Source: Pseudomonas nitroreducens (GTDB lineage Bacteria > Pseudomonadota > Gammaproteobacteria > Pseudomonadales > Pseudomonadaceae). Taken from it: DNA of 64,000 bases. Location: NCBI RefSeq assembly GCF_014204515.1, contig NZ_JACHLI010000027.1, positions 1-64,000 of the forward strand. The letters run 5' to 3'. The translations under genes were made by a program, and so were the position numbers. Shown here one piece after another: positions 1 through 7,268 of the stretch (positions are counted from its first letter, which is position 1; each line of letters starts with the position of its first letter). Under the pieces are notes generated by a model, which made no database searches, was not told the DNA's origin, and saw only the letters and a program-made list of their open reading frames with translations.

Positions 1-121
1 GGGGATGCGCGATGCAGGCCGTAGCCCCAAGGTTGCCCTGGTCGCCTGCATGCGCGTGCTGATCGTGAGGCTCAACGCAATGGTCAGGGATGGCAAACAG
101 TGGCGAACGGAGAATGGGTAA
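1..121 (+). CDS. IS110-family transposase, C-terminal end only (cut by window edge)
   Basis: The frame starting at base 2 is open from the edge to a TAA at 119-121 and encodes about 39 residues. It contains KVALVACMRVLIVRLNAM followed by a short tail ending KQWRTENG. This is the typical end of IS110-family (DEDD) transposases, near the C-terminal transposase_20 region, which moves the element through a circular intermediate. The rest of the element lies left of the window. A few bases after the stop is a fragment that matches the end of the REP repeats elsewhere in this window, which fits the known habit of some Pseudomonas IS110 elements of inserting into REPs. The family call rests only on this short tail. 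Confidence 0.7.
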   Translation, partial: GMRDAGRSPKVALVACMRVLIVRLNAMVRDGKQWRTENG

Positions 122-130
122 AAGACAGTT

Positions 131-139
131 GCTCCTACG
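131..139. repeat. possible REP remnant next to the IS110 end
   Basis: GCTCCTACG occurs 10 bases after the transposase stop. It equals the terminal 9 bases of the REP copy at 14661-14685. A 9-base match is weak alone; the position beside an IS110 end is what makes it plausible. Confidence 0.35.
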
Positions 140-256
140 TAAACGGGAACATCCAGCGCCTTCCGGATAGACGCGGTCCTTGCCAGCAGGTCGCGGGCAG
201 AGACCAGGCGCCCTGAACGTCCTGCACGCTGGGGATGAGCAACCGGATCAACCAAT

Positions 257-284
257 AAAAAACCGGCCACCGAGGCCGGTTTTT
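257..284. terminator. bidirectional intrinsic terminator
   Basis: A 7-bp stem ACCGGCC / GGCCGGT (262-268 with 274-280) is flanked by an A-run on the left and a T-run on the right, so it can work on both strands. It would end the leftward lipoprotein gene (stop at 305) and rightward transcription from the IS110 side. Confidence 0.8.
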
Positions 285-304
285 CATCGCCTGTGGATAA
301 CCCC

Positions 305-694
305 TCACTGCTGCGGGATCATCCCCTCGATGCGCTTGGCGAAGGCATTGGCCAGCGGGCCATCGGCGAGCAGCAGCAGGTAATCGTGCTCGGACTTGGC
401 CGCCGGGGCGATCTGGTATTTCAGGGTGCCCGAGGCGACCTGGCCGACCACCGGCACGGTCAGGGTGCCGACGCATTCCAGCACGCCGCTGTCCGGGTCC
501 TTGTCGATGATCGCCACATCCTTCAGCTCGGCCTTGCTCAGCGCGTCGGACTGGGCGGACAGCGCGCCGGAAAGGAAGACCTTCACCAACTGGTTCTTCA
601 CATCGTCCGAGCCGCAGACCTTGGCCTGGTTGCCGCCGCAGGCACTGAGCAGCGCCGCGGCGGCCAGCACGGCCGAGAATTTCAACAGTTTCAT
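305..694 (-). CDS. small secreted lipoprotein of unknown function
   Basis: This 129-residue protein starts with a lipoprotein signal peptide: a positive MKLLK start, a hydrophobic stretch and the lipobox LLSAC, with the lipidated cysteine at about residue 19. The mature part has two further cysteines (in KVCGSDD and LECVG) that could pair. The mature protein has no motif I recognise; the layout resembles small DUF4333/DUF4352-like envelope lipoproteins but I would not assign it. It is a single gene, followed by a strong hairpin at 257-284. Confidence 0.75.
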   Translation of the reverse strand: MKLLKFSAVLAAAALLSACGGNQAKVCGSDDVKNQLVKVFLSGALSAQSDALSKAELKDVAIIDKDPDSGVLECVGTLTVPVVGQVASGTLKYQIAPAAKSEHDYLLLLADGPLANAFAKRIEGMIPQQ

Positions 695-763
695 CTATCC
701 ACCCTGTGGCGTTCCATGATGGCCATTGGATAGGAATTAGCCGGAAAAATTCCCTGCTACCAG

Positions 764-797
764 CTCCTGTTTCTCCCTATATCAGGCGAAACAGGAG
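764..797. repeat. 10-bp perfect inverted repeat downstream of the MCP gene
   Basis: CTCCTGTTTC (764-773) and its exact complement GAAACAGGAG (788-797) flank a 14-base loop, just past the stop of the leftward MCP gene. There is no immediate T-run, so it is a weak terminator; it may instead be a 3' stabilising hairpin or a protein site. Confidence 0.5.
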
Positions 798-811
798 TAG
801 GCCAAAACCCG

Positions 812-2434
812 TCAGACCACGAACCGCGCCACCATGCCGTTGAGGTCCACTGCCAGGCGCGACAGTTCCTGGCTCGCCGCGCTGGTCTGGGTGGCGCCGG
901 CGGAGGTCTGGGTCGCCAGGTCGCGGATGTTCAGCAGGTTGCGATCCACCTCGCGGGCGACCTGGGCCTGTTCCTCGGTGGCGCTGGCGATCACCAGGTT
1001 GCGTTCGTTGATCAGCGACATGCGCTCCAGGATCACCTGCAGCGAGGCGCCGGCCTCGCCGGTGCGGCTGACCGTGCGTTCGGCGTGGGCGGTACTGCTG
1101 AGCAGCGCGGCCACGGTGCGGTCGCTGCCGTTCTGGATGGCCGAGACCAGCTCCTCGATCTCGCGGGTCGAACTCTGGGTGCGCTGGGCCAGCGAGCGCA
1201 CCTCGTCGGCGACCACCGCGAAGCCGCGCCCGGCCTCGCCGGCGCGGGCGGCTTCGATGGCGGCGTTGAGGGCCAGCAGGTTGGTCTGCTCGGCGACGCT
1301 GCGGATCACCTCCAGCACCTTGCCGATGTCCTGCGCCTGGTTGGCCAGGGTTTCTGCCTGCTGCGAGGCCGCGCCGACTTCGCCGGCCAGGGTGCCGATG
1401 GCGCTGGAGGTCTCGTCGACCCGCTCGCTGCCGGCCTGGGCGGCGTCGATGGCCTCGCGGGAGGCGGCGGAGGTCGAGGCGGCATTGCTGGCCACTTCTT
1501 CCACGGCGCTGGTCATCTGGTTGACGGCGGTGGCGGCCATTTCGATCTGGTCGCTCTGCTGCTGCAGCGCGCGGCTGCTTTCTTCCATCACGCTGTGCAT
1601 TTCTTCGGCAGCCGAGGCCAGCTGGCTGGCCGAGTTGCCGATGCCGCGGATGGTTTCGCGCAGGCTGTTCTGCATGTCGGCCAGGGCGTTGAGCAGTTGC
1701 GCCGGTTCGTCGCGGCCTTCGACGCTGAAGCGCTGGCTGAGGTCGCCGCGGGCGATGGTCTGGGCCACGCGCAGCGCCTGGGTGATCGGCACGACGATGC
1801 TGCGGGTGAGCAGCCAGGCCAGCAGCAGGGTCAGGCCGACGCTCAGCACGAGGATCGCGCCGACCACCAGCCGGCCGCTCTGGAACTGCTCCACGGCGCG
1901 GTCGGCGGCCGCGGCGGCGCCGTTGCGGTTGAGGTCGATCAGGGCGGTGAGGCGCTTGTTCAGCTCCATGCCCTGCTGGGCAATGTTGCCGTTGAGGATT
2001 TGCAGCGCACCTGTATCGTCGTTCTGTGCAATCTTCTCCAGCAGTTGGTCGACGAAGCCGAGGTAGCCGTCCAGCGCCTGCTTCAGCTCATCGGTGCGCT
2101 GCTGTTCCTCGGCGCTCGAAATCAGCCGGCGGTAGTCGGCCAGCACCTTGTCCTTGTCCTGTCGCGCCTCGGCGATCAGCCCCAGGCTGCGCTGGCGCGC
2201 GGCAGCGTCGTGGTTGACCAGCAGGCGCATGGATTCCAGGCGGATGCGCGCGATGTCGCCCGACAACTGGTTCATCTGGTTGATGCTCAGCAGCCAGTTG
2301 CTGTCGATCTCTTCCGAGGCGGCGCGCAGGGTGGAGAGCTTGTACAGCGAGAATACGCCGAGGAACACCAGCAGCAGGCCCATGAGGGCGAAGCCCAGGG
2401 ACGCGCGGCGACCAATACTCATGCTTCTGAACAT
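812..2434 (-). CDS. methyl-accepting chemotaxis protein (4HB sensor, HAMP, MCP signal domain)
   Basis: A 540-residue receptor for a CheA/CheW array. Transmembrane helices lie at about residues 12-32 and 188-212 and enclose a helical periplasmic domain of the four-helix-bundle type. A HAMP linker follows (RSIVVPITQAL...), then the coiled-coil signalling domain with its conserved hairpin tip (EQTNLLALNAAIEAARAGE, about 385-403). No C-terminal NWETF-type tether for CheR/CheB is seen. The start at 2434 (MFRSMSIGRR) is chosen over an upstream in-frame ATG because it has an AAGGGA ribosome site about 8 bases before it and begins directly ahead of the first membrane helix. The ligand cannot be read from sequence. 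It is not part of the neighbouring Wsp operon, which runs the other way. Confidence 0.88.
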   Translation of the reverse strand: MFRSMSIGRRASLGFALMGLLLVFLGVFSLYKLSTLRAASEEIDSNWLLSINQMNQLSGDIARIRLESMRLLVNHDAAARQRSLGLIAEARQDKDKVLADYRRLISSAEEQQRTDELKQALDGYLGFVDQLLEKIAQNDDTGALQILNGNIAQQGMELNKRLTALIDLNRNGAAAAADRAVEQFQSGRLVVGAILVLSVGLTLLLAWLLTRSIVVPITQALRVAQTIARGDLSQRFSVEGRDEPAQLLNALADMQNSLRETIRGIGNSASQLASAAEEMHSVMEESSRALQQQSDQIEMAATAVNQMTSAVEEVASNAASTSAASREAIDAAQAGSERVDETSSAIGTLAGEVGAASQQAETLANQAQDIGKVLEVIRSVAEQTNLLALNAAIEAARAGEAGRGFAVVADEVRSLAQRTQSSTREIEELVSAIQNGSDRTVAALLSSTAHAERTVSRTGEAGASLQVILERMSLINERNLVIASATEEQAQVAREVDRNLLNIRDLATQTSAGATQTSAASQELSRLAVDLNGMVARFVV

Positions 2435-2597
2435 CTTGAATTCCCTTTCATCATCCGGTGTATGAGCCCGCGCCCTGGGCGGCGGACCATCGCCACAGCG
2501 ATAGTGGCGCAATGATGTTATTGGCGCCAAAAGTTCGCGGCAGTGGCAAAACAGGACTAGCAGAGGAAATTCCTGTCCGCCTTGGACGGCAAGGGTT

Positions 2598-3035
2598 TCA
2601 GACGAGCGTCAGGCAGGCCAGCACGGCGTAGCGGCCGACCTTGGCCAGGGTCACCAGCAGCAGGAAACGCCACAGCGGTTCGCGCATGACCCCGGCGATC
2701 AGCGTCAGCGGGTCGCCGATCACCGGCACCCAGCTCAGCAGCAGCGACCAGCAACCCAGGCGCTGGTAGTGACGCTGGGCCCTCTCCAGCGCCGCGTCGC
2801 TCACCGGGAACCAGCGCCGCCCGCGCCAGCGCTCCAGGCCGCGGCCCAGCAGCCAGTTCAGCAGCGAACCGAGAACATTGCCCAGGCTCGCCGCCAGCAG
2901 CAGTGACCACCAGGGGTACTGGCCGCCCAGCAGCAGGCCGACCAGCACGGCTTCGGACTGCGCCGGCAGCAGCGTGGCGGCCAGGAAGGCGGAAAGGAAC
3001 AGGCCGAAATGGGCGGCCAGGGCGAGGCTGAGCAT
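2598..3035 (-). CDS. YqaA/DedA-like inner membrane protein
   Basis: A 145-residue very hydrophobic protein of the SNARE-associated (DedA/VTT) superfamily, close in length and layout to E. coli YqaA. The N-terminal segment ATLLPAQSEAVLVGLLL matches the LLPGxSE motif of that family; GxxxGxxxNWLLGR and the later WVPVIGDPLTLIAGVMR segment are also typical. DedA-superfamily proteins have been linked to polyprenyl-phosphate or lipid transport, but YqaA itself is uncharacterised. No good Shine-Dalgarno precedes the ATG; the start is kept because it gives the usual YqaA N-terminus. It stands alone between the MCP gene and the divergent wsp operon. Confidence 0.8.
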   Translation of the reverse strand: MLSLALAAHFGLFLSAFLAATLLPAQSEAVLVGLLLGGQYPWWSLLLAASLGNVLGSLLNWLLGRGLERWRGRRWFPVSDAALERAQRHYQRLGCWSLLLSWVPVIGDPLTLIAGVMREPLWRFLLLVTLAKVGRYAVLACLTLV

Positions 3036-3238
3036 CAGGAGAGCGGAAGGCCGGTCAGGGGGTGGACAGAATGGGCGGGACCGGCGTGCTAAAAATTCGG
3101 AATAAAGAGATAAGCATCCGGTGTCTGCGGATACTATATGTCCTATCTTGCTGATGATTTAGTAGGAATTTACTTTCGAAGCGCCTTGCGCCCGAATACC
3201 TCATCCGTCGGCACGCCACCAATCTTCTGGGGAACGCA

Positions 3239-4858
3239 GTGAAGAACTGGACTCTACGCCAACGCATCCTGGCCAGCTTTGCCGTTGTCATCGCGATCAT
3301 GCTGCTGATGGTGGTGATTTCCTACACCCGCCTGTTGCGCGTCGAGGCGAGCACCAAGCGGGTGAACGAGGATGCCATGCCCGGCACCTACGCCCTGACC
3401 CAGGTGCGCTCGACCTGGACCGACAGCATCCTGCTCACCCAGGTGCTGGTCGGCCTGTCCAACGGCCAGGCGCTGGACGAGAAGCATCGCCAGGAATTCC
3501 GCGCCAACCATGACACCCTGATCGAGCGCATGGCCCAGTACGAGCGTACCGTCAGCGACCCGCGCGATACCGAGATGCTCAACCACTTCAAGCAGCAGGT
3601 CGGCGAATACGATGCCTTGCTCGCCCAGGTGCTGCAGCTCTACACCAGCGACCGCGAAGGGGCGCGCAAGCTGCTGCTGGAACGCCTGGAACCGATGTGG
3701 GAGGACGGCCGCAAGACGCTCACCCAGCTGATCACGCTGAACAAGGAAATCGCCGATGCGGCGGCGTCGACCATCGTCGACGAGGTCGCCAACGCCAAGG
3801 CGATCATGCTGATCTCCCTGTTGCTGGCCATTGTCGCCGCGGCCGTCTGCGGGTTGCTGCTGATGCGCGCCATCACCGAACCGGTGCGCCAGGTGGTGAA
3901 GGGCCTGCAGGTCATGGGCGGCGGTGACTTCACCACGCGCCTGGCGATGGAGCGCAACGACGAGTTCGCGGTGATCGAGACCGGCTTCAACGGCATGGCC
4001 GAGGAGCTCAAGGGCCTGGTTTCCCAGGCGCAGCGCTCGGCGATCCAGGTGACCACCTCGGTGACCGAGATCGCCGCCACCTCCAAGCAGCAGCAGGCCA
4101 CCGCCACCGAGACCGCCGCCACCACCACCGAGATCGGCGCCACCTCGCGGGAAATCGCCGCCACCTCGCGCGACCTGGTGCGCACCATGACCGAGGTGTC
4201 CTCGGCCGCCGAGCAGACTTCCACCCTGGCCGGCTCCGGCCAGCTGGGCCTGGCGCGCATGGAAGAGACCATGCACCACGTGATGGGCGCCGCCGAGCTG
4301 GTCAACGCGAAGCTGGCGATCCTCAACGAGCGCGCCGGCAACATCAACCAGGTGGTCACCACCATCGTCAAGGTGGCCGACCAGACCAACCTGCTCTCGC
4401 TCAACGCCGCCATCGAGGCGGAGAAGGCCGGCGAGTACGGCCGCGGTTTCGCCGTGGTCGCCACCGAAGTGCGCCGCCTGGCCGACCAGACCGCCGTGGC
4501 CACCTACGACATCGAGCAGATGGTGCGCGAGATCCAGTCCGCGGTCTCCGCTGGCGTGATGGGCATGGACAAGTTTTCCGAGGAAGTGCGCCGCGGTATC
4601 TCCGAGGTCGGCCAGGTCGGCGAGCAGCTTTCGCAGATCATCCAGCAGGTGCAGGCCCTGGCGCCGCGCGTGCAGATGGTCAACGAGGGCATGCAGGCCC
4701 AGGCCACCGGTGCCGAGCAGATCAACCAGGCGCTGGTGCAACTGGGCGAGGCCACCGGGCAGACCGTGGAATCCCTGCGCCAGGCCAGCTTCGCCATCGA
4801 CGAGCTGAACCTCGTGGCCAACGGACTGCGCAATGGCGTCTCGCGCTTCAAGGTCTGA
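3239..4858 (+). CDS. wspA: WspA, surface-sensing chemoreceptor
   Basis: A 539-residue MCP that heads the Wsp operon and, in P. aeruginosa, signals surface contact to the WspE kinase. It has a membrane helix at about residues 11-31, a periplasmic helical domain, a second helix at about 182-206, a HAMP domain (MRAITEPVRQVVKGLQ) and a signalling hairpin with the tip EQTNLLSLNAAIEAE-like motif (here DQTNLLSLNAAIEAEKAGE). Start is GTG at 3239 with GGGGA 6 bases before it, giving MKNWTLRQRILASFAV, the WspA N-terminus I know. It overlaps wspB by 26 bases. The full wspABCDEFR order behind it makes the assignment firm. Confidence 0.95.
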   Translation: MKNWTLRQRILASFAVVIAIMLLMVVISYTRLLRVEASTKRVNEDAMPGTYALTQVRSTWTDSILLTQVLVGLSNGQALDEKHRQEFRANHDTLIERMAQYERTVSDPRDTEMLNHFKQQVGEYDALLAQVLQLYTSDREGARKLLLERLEPMWEDGRKTLTQLITLNKEIADAAASTIVDEVANAKAIMLISLLLAIVAAAVCGLLLMRAITEPVRQVVKGLQVMGGGDFTTRLAMERNDEFAVIETGFNGMAEELKGLVSQAQRSAIQVTTSVTEIAATSKQQQATATETAATTTEIGATSREIAATSRDLVRTMTEVSSAAEQTSTLAGSGQLGLARMEETMHHVMGAAELVNAKLAILNERAGNINQVVTTIVKVADQTNLLSLNAAIEAEKAGEYGRGFAVVATEVRRLADQTAVATYDIEQMVREIQSAVSAGVMGMDKFSEEVRRGISEVGQVGEQLSQIIQQVQALAPRVQMVNEGMQAQATGAEQINQALVQLGEATGQTVESLRQASFAIDELNLVANGLRNGVSRFKV

Positions 4859-5342
4859 CGCCGCTGCGGCGGGCAGGCTGTACCTGCAGTTCCGCCTGGG
4901 GGCGGACCGCTACGCGCTGGACGTCCACGACGTCATCGAGGTGCTGCCGCTGCCCGCGCTCAAGCGCGTGCCGGAGGCGCCGGCCTGGGTCGCCGGGCTG
5001 TTCCCGCACCGCGGCGAGCTGCTGCCGGTGCTCGATCTCAGCCAACTCGCCTTCGGCCACGCCGCCCCGCGCCGCACCAGCACGCGGCTGGTGCTGGTGC
5101 GCTACCGCAGCGGGCCGGCCGCGCCGCAGCAGTTGCTCGGACTGATCCTCGAACAGGCCACCCATACCCTGCGCCGTGATCCGGCGGCCTTCTGCGACTA
5201 CGAGCTGGACAATGGCAGCGCCCGTTACCTGGGCCCCGTGCTGGAGGACGAGGAGGGCCTGCTGCAGCGCATCGGCGTCGACCAGTTGCTCAGTGACGAG
5301 GTCCGTGCGCGCCTGTTGCCGGGCGGGAGCGCGCCGGCATGA
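4833..5342 (+). CDS. wspB: WspB, CheW-like coupling protein
   Basis: 169 residues forming one CheW/SH3-like domain (LQFRLGADRYALDVHDVIEVLPL ... WVAGLFPHRGELLPVLDLSQL is spread over residues 17-72). It links WspA to the WspE kinase. In P. aeruginosa WspB is reported to couple the kinase to the receptor, alongside WspD. The start codon lies inside the end of wspA and the stop overlaps the wspC start (ATGA), so the three genes are translationally coupled. Confidence 0.93.
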   Translation: MASRASRSDAAAAGRLYLQFRLGADRYALDVHDVIEVLPLPALKRVPEAPAWVAGLFPHRGELLPVLDLSQLAFGHAAPRRTSTRLVLVRYRSGPAAPQQLLGLILEQATHTLRRDPAAFCDYELDNGSARYLGPVLEDEEGLLQRIGVDQLLSDEVRARLLPGGSAPA

Positions 5343-6577
5343 TCGACGCTCGCTTCGCTCAGTTGCTCAAGGAACGCATCGGCCTGGACGCCGAATCGGT
5401 CGGCGACGCGGTGATCGAGCGCGCCGTGCGCCAGCGCTGCAACAAGGTCAGCGCTGGCAATGCCGAGCATTACTGGCGGCTCCTGCAGGGCTCGGCCGAG
5501 GAAGTCCAGGCGCTGATCGAGGCGGTGATCGTCCCGGAGACCTGGTTCTTCCGTTATCCCGAATCCTTCGGCGCGCTGGCCGATCTGGCCACCCGGCGCG
5601 TGCTGGAGCTGGCCGGCAGCCGTCCGCTGCGCCTGCTCAGCCTGCCGTGCTCCACCGGCGAGGAACCCTACTCCATCGTCATGGCGCTGCTGGACGCAGG
5701 GCTTGCGCCCTCGGCCTTCCAGGTCGACGCGCTGGACGTCAGCCGCGCGGTGCTGGAGCGGGCCGAAGAGGGGCGCTACGGGCGCAACTCGTTCCGCGGC
5801 TCCAGCCTGGCTTTCCGCGATCGCCACTTCACCGCCGACGGCAACGATTACCAGCTGGCCGAGGCGGTGCGCCGCAAGGTCCGCTTTCGCGCCGGCAACC
5901 TGCTGGCGCCGGGGCTACTGGCGGGCGAAGCGCCCTACGATTATGTGTTCTGCCGCAACCTGCTGATCTATTTCGACCGGCCGACCCAGGAGCAGGTCGT
6001 GGACGTACTGCTCCGCCTGGCACGGGCCGACGGCGTGCTGTTCATCGGCCCGGCCGAGGCCAGCCTGATGTCACGTGTCGGACTGCGCCCGCTGGGCGTG
6101 CCGCAGTCCTTTGCTTTCCCGGTGCTGGAAGTCGAACCGGCGCCGGCCAGAGCCGCGCCGCTGAACTGGACCGCACCGCCACCGATGCCCCGGCCGGCGG
6201 CGCCCAAACCGCCGCCGCTGCGCCCGCGTCCGCTGCTCAAGCCCGAGCCGCCGGTAGCCGTGGCAGCCGGCACTGCGCTGGCTGAAATCGCGCAGCTGGC
6301 CAACGCCGGACAGGCCGCCCAGGCGCGCCAGCGCTGCGAGGCGCTGCTCGCCGAGAACGGCCCGGACGCCGAAGCCTACTACTGGCTCGGCCTGCTGGCC
6401 GATGCCCAGGGGCAGGGTGGCGAAGCCCAGGGCTTCCACCGCAAGGCCCTGTACCTGCAACCCGATCATCAGGAAAGCCTGCTGCACCTGGCCGCTCTGC
6501 TGGCCGCCCAGGGCGATGTCGCAGGCGCGCGGCGCCTGCAGGAACGAGCGGCGCGAGGAGTAAAGCGCAATGGTTGA
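5339..6577 (+). CDS. wspC: WspC, CheR-type methyltransferase with TPR tail
   Basis: 412 residues. An N-terminal CheR helical part is followed by a SAM-dependent methyltransferase domain. The motif LSLPCSTGEEPYSIVMALLD is the SAM-binding loop, and FCRNLLIYFDRPTQEQVV is the conserved catalytic-site strand of CheR enzymes. A proline/alanine-rich linker (about 265-310) leads to a C-terminal tetratricopeptide region (EAYYWLGLLADAQGQGGEAQGFHRKALYLQPDHQESLLHLA, about 345-390). WspC methylates WspA glutamates to raise signalling. It overlaps wspB by 4 and wspD by 8 bases. Confidence 0.94.
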   Translation: MIDARFAQLLKERIGLDAESVGDAVIERAVRQRCNKVSAGNAEHYWRLLQGSAEEVQALIEAVIVPETWFFRYPESFGALADLATRRVLELAGSRPLRLLSLPCSTGEEPYSIVMALLDAGLAPSAFQVDALDVSRAVLERAEEGRYGRNSFRGSSLAFRDRHFTADGNDYQLAEAVRRKVRFRAGNLLAPGLLAGEAPYDYVFCRNLLIYFDRPTQEQVVDVLLRLARADGVLFIGPAEASLMSRVGLRPLGVPQSFAFPVLEVEPAPARAAPLNWTAPPPMPRPAAPKPPPLRPRPLLKPEPPVAVAAGTALAEIAQLANAGQAAQARQRCEALLAENGPDAEAYYWLGLLADAQGQGGEAQGFHRKALYLQPDHQESLLHLAALLAAQGDVAGARRLQERAARGVKRNG

Positions 6578-7268
6578 ACGCGGCGTGCCCCTGGGCGCCC
6601 TGCCGGAAGAGCACGGCATGCCGGCGGTGGACGATTGCTGGAATCGCATCGGCGTGCGCGGCGATCGCAGCTGTCCGAAGCTCGCCGAACATATCCACTG
6701 CCGCAATTGCCCGGTGCATGCGGCGGCGGCCATCAGCCTGCTGGACCGCTACGCACTGAGTAGCGCCGGCGACGAACAACTGGCCCAGCGGGCGGCTGCA
6801 CCTGCGGTCGTGGAAGGCCGTCCGTACCTGATCTTCCGCCTTGGCGAGGAATGGCTGGGCCTGCCCACCCGCGCCCTGGCCGAGGTGGCGCCGGCCTGCG
6901 TGGTGCATTCGCTGCCGCACCAGCGCTCGCCGGCGCTGCTGGGCGTGGCCAACGTGCGCGGCACCCTGGTGGCGTGCATTGCCCTGGGTGAACTGCTCGG
7001 CCTCGACAGCCGCGCGGGCGCCCGTGACGACGCGCGCATCGTGCCGCGCATGCTGATCCTCGCCGCGACCGGCGGGCCGATCATCTCGCCGGTGGACGAG
7101 GTGGACGGCATCCACGAACTGGACGAGCAGGCCGTGGTCGCCGCCTCGAGCCACAGCCACGCGGCCAACGACCGCTACACCCGCGGCGTCCTGCAGTGGC
7201 GCCAGCGCAGCATCCGCCTGCTCGACCAGGACGCCCTGCTCGACGCCGCCACCCGGAGCCTGGCATGA
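6570..7268 (+). CDS. wspD: WspD, CheW-like coupling protein with Cys-rich N-terminus
   Basis: 232 residues. The second coupler of the Wsp system, with a CheW domain from about residue 88 on (LIFRLGEEWLGLPTRALAEV ... LLGVANVRGTLVACIALGELLGL). The first 50 residues carry a four-cysteine module, CWNRIGVRGD then SC and HCRNCPVH, seen in a subset of CheW-like proteins. Spacing and the CxxC suggest metal binding or a redox site, but I know of no proof. A GAGGAG site precedes the ATG; the stop overlaps the wspE start (ATGA). Confidence 0.92.
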   Translation: MVERGVPLGALPEEHGMPAVDDCWNRIGVRGDRSCPKLAEHIHCRNCPVHAAAAISLLDRYALSSAGDEQLAQRAAAPAVVEGRPYLIFRLGEEWLGLPTRALAEVAPACVVHSLPHQRSPALLGVANVRGTLVACIALGELLGLDSRAGARDDARIVPRMLILAATGGPIISPVDEVDGIHELDEQAVVAASSHSHAANDRYTRGVLQWRQRSIRLLDQDALLDAATRSLA

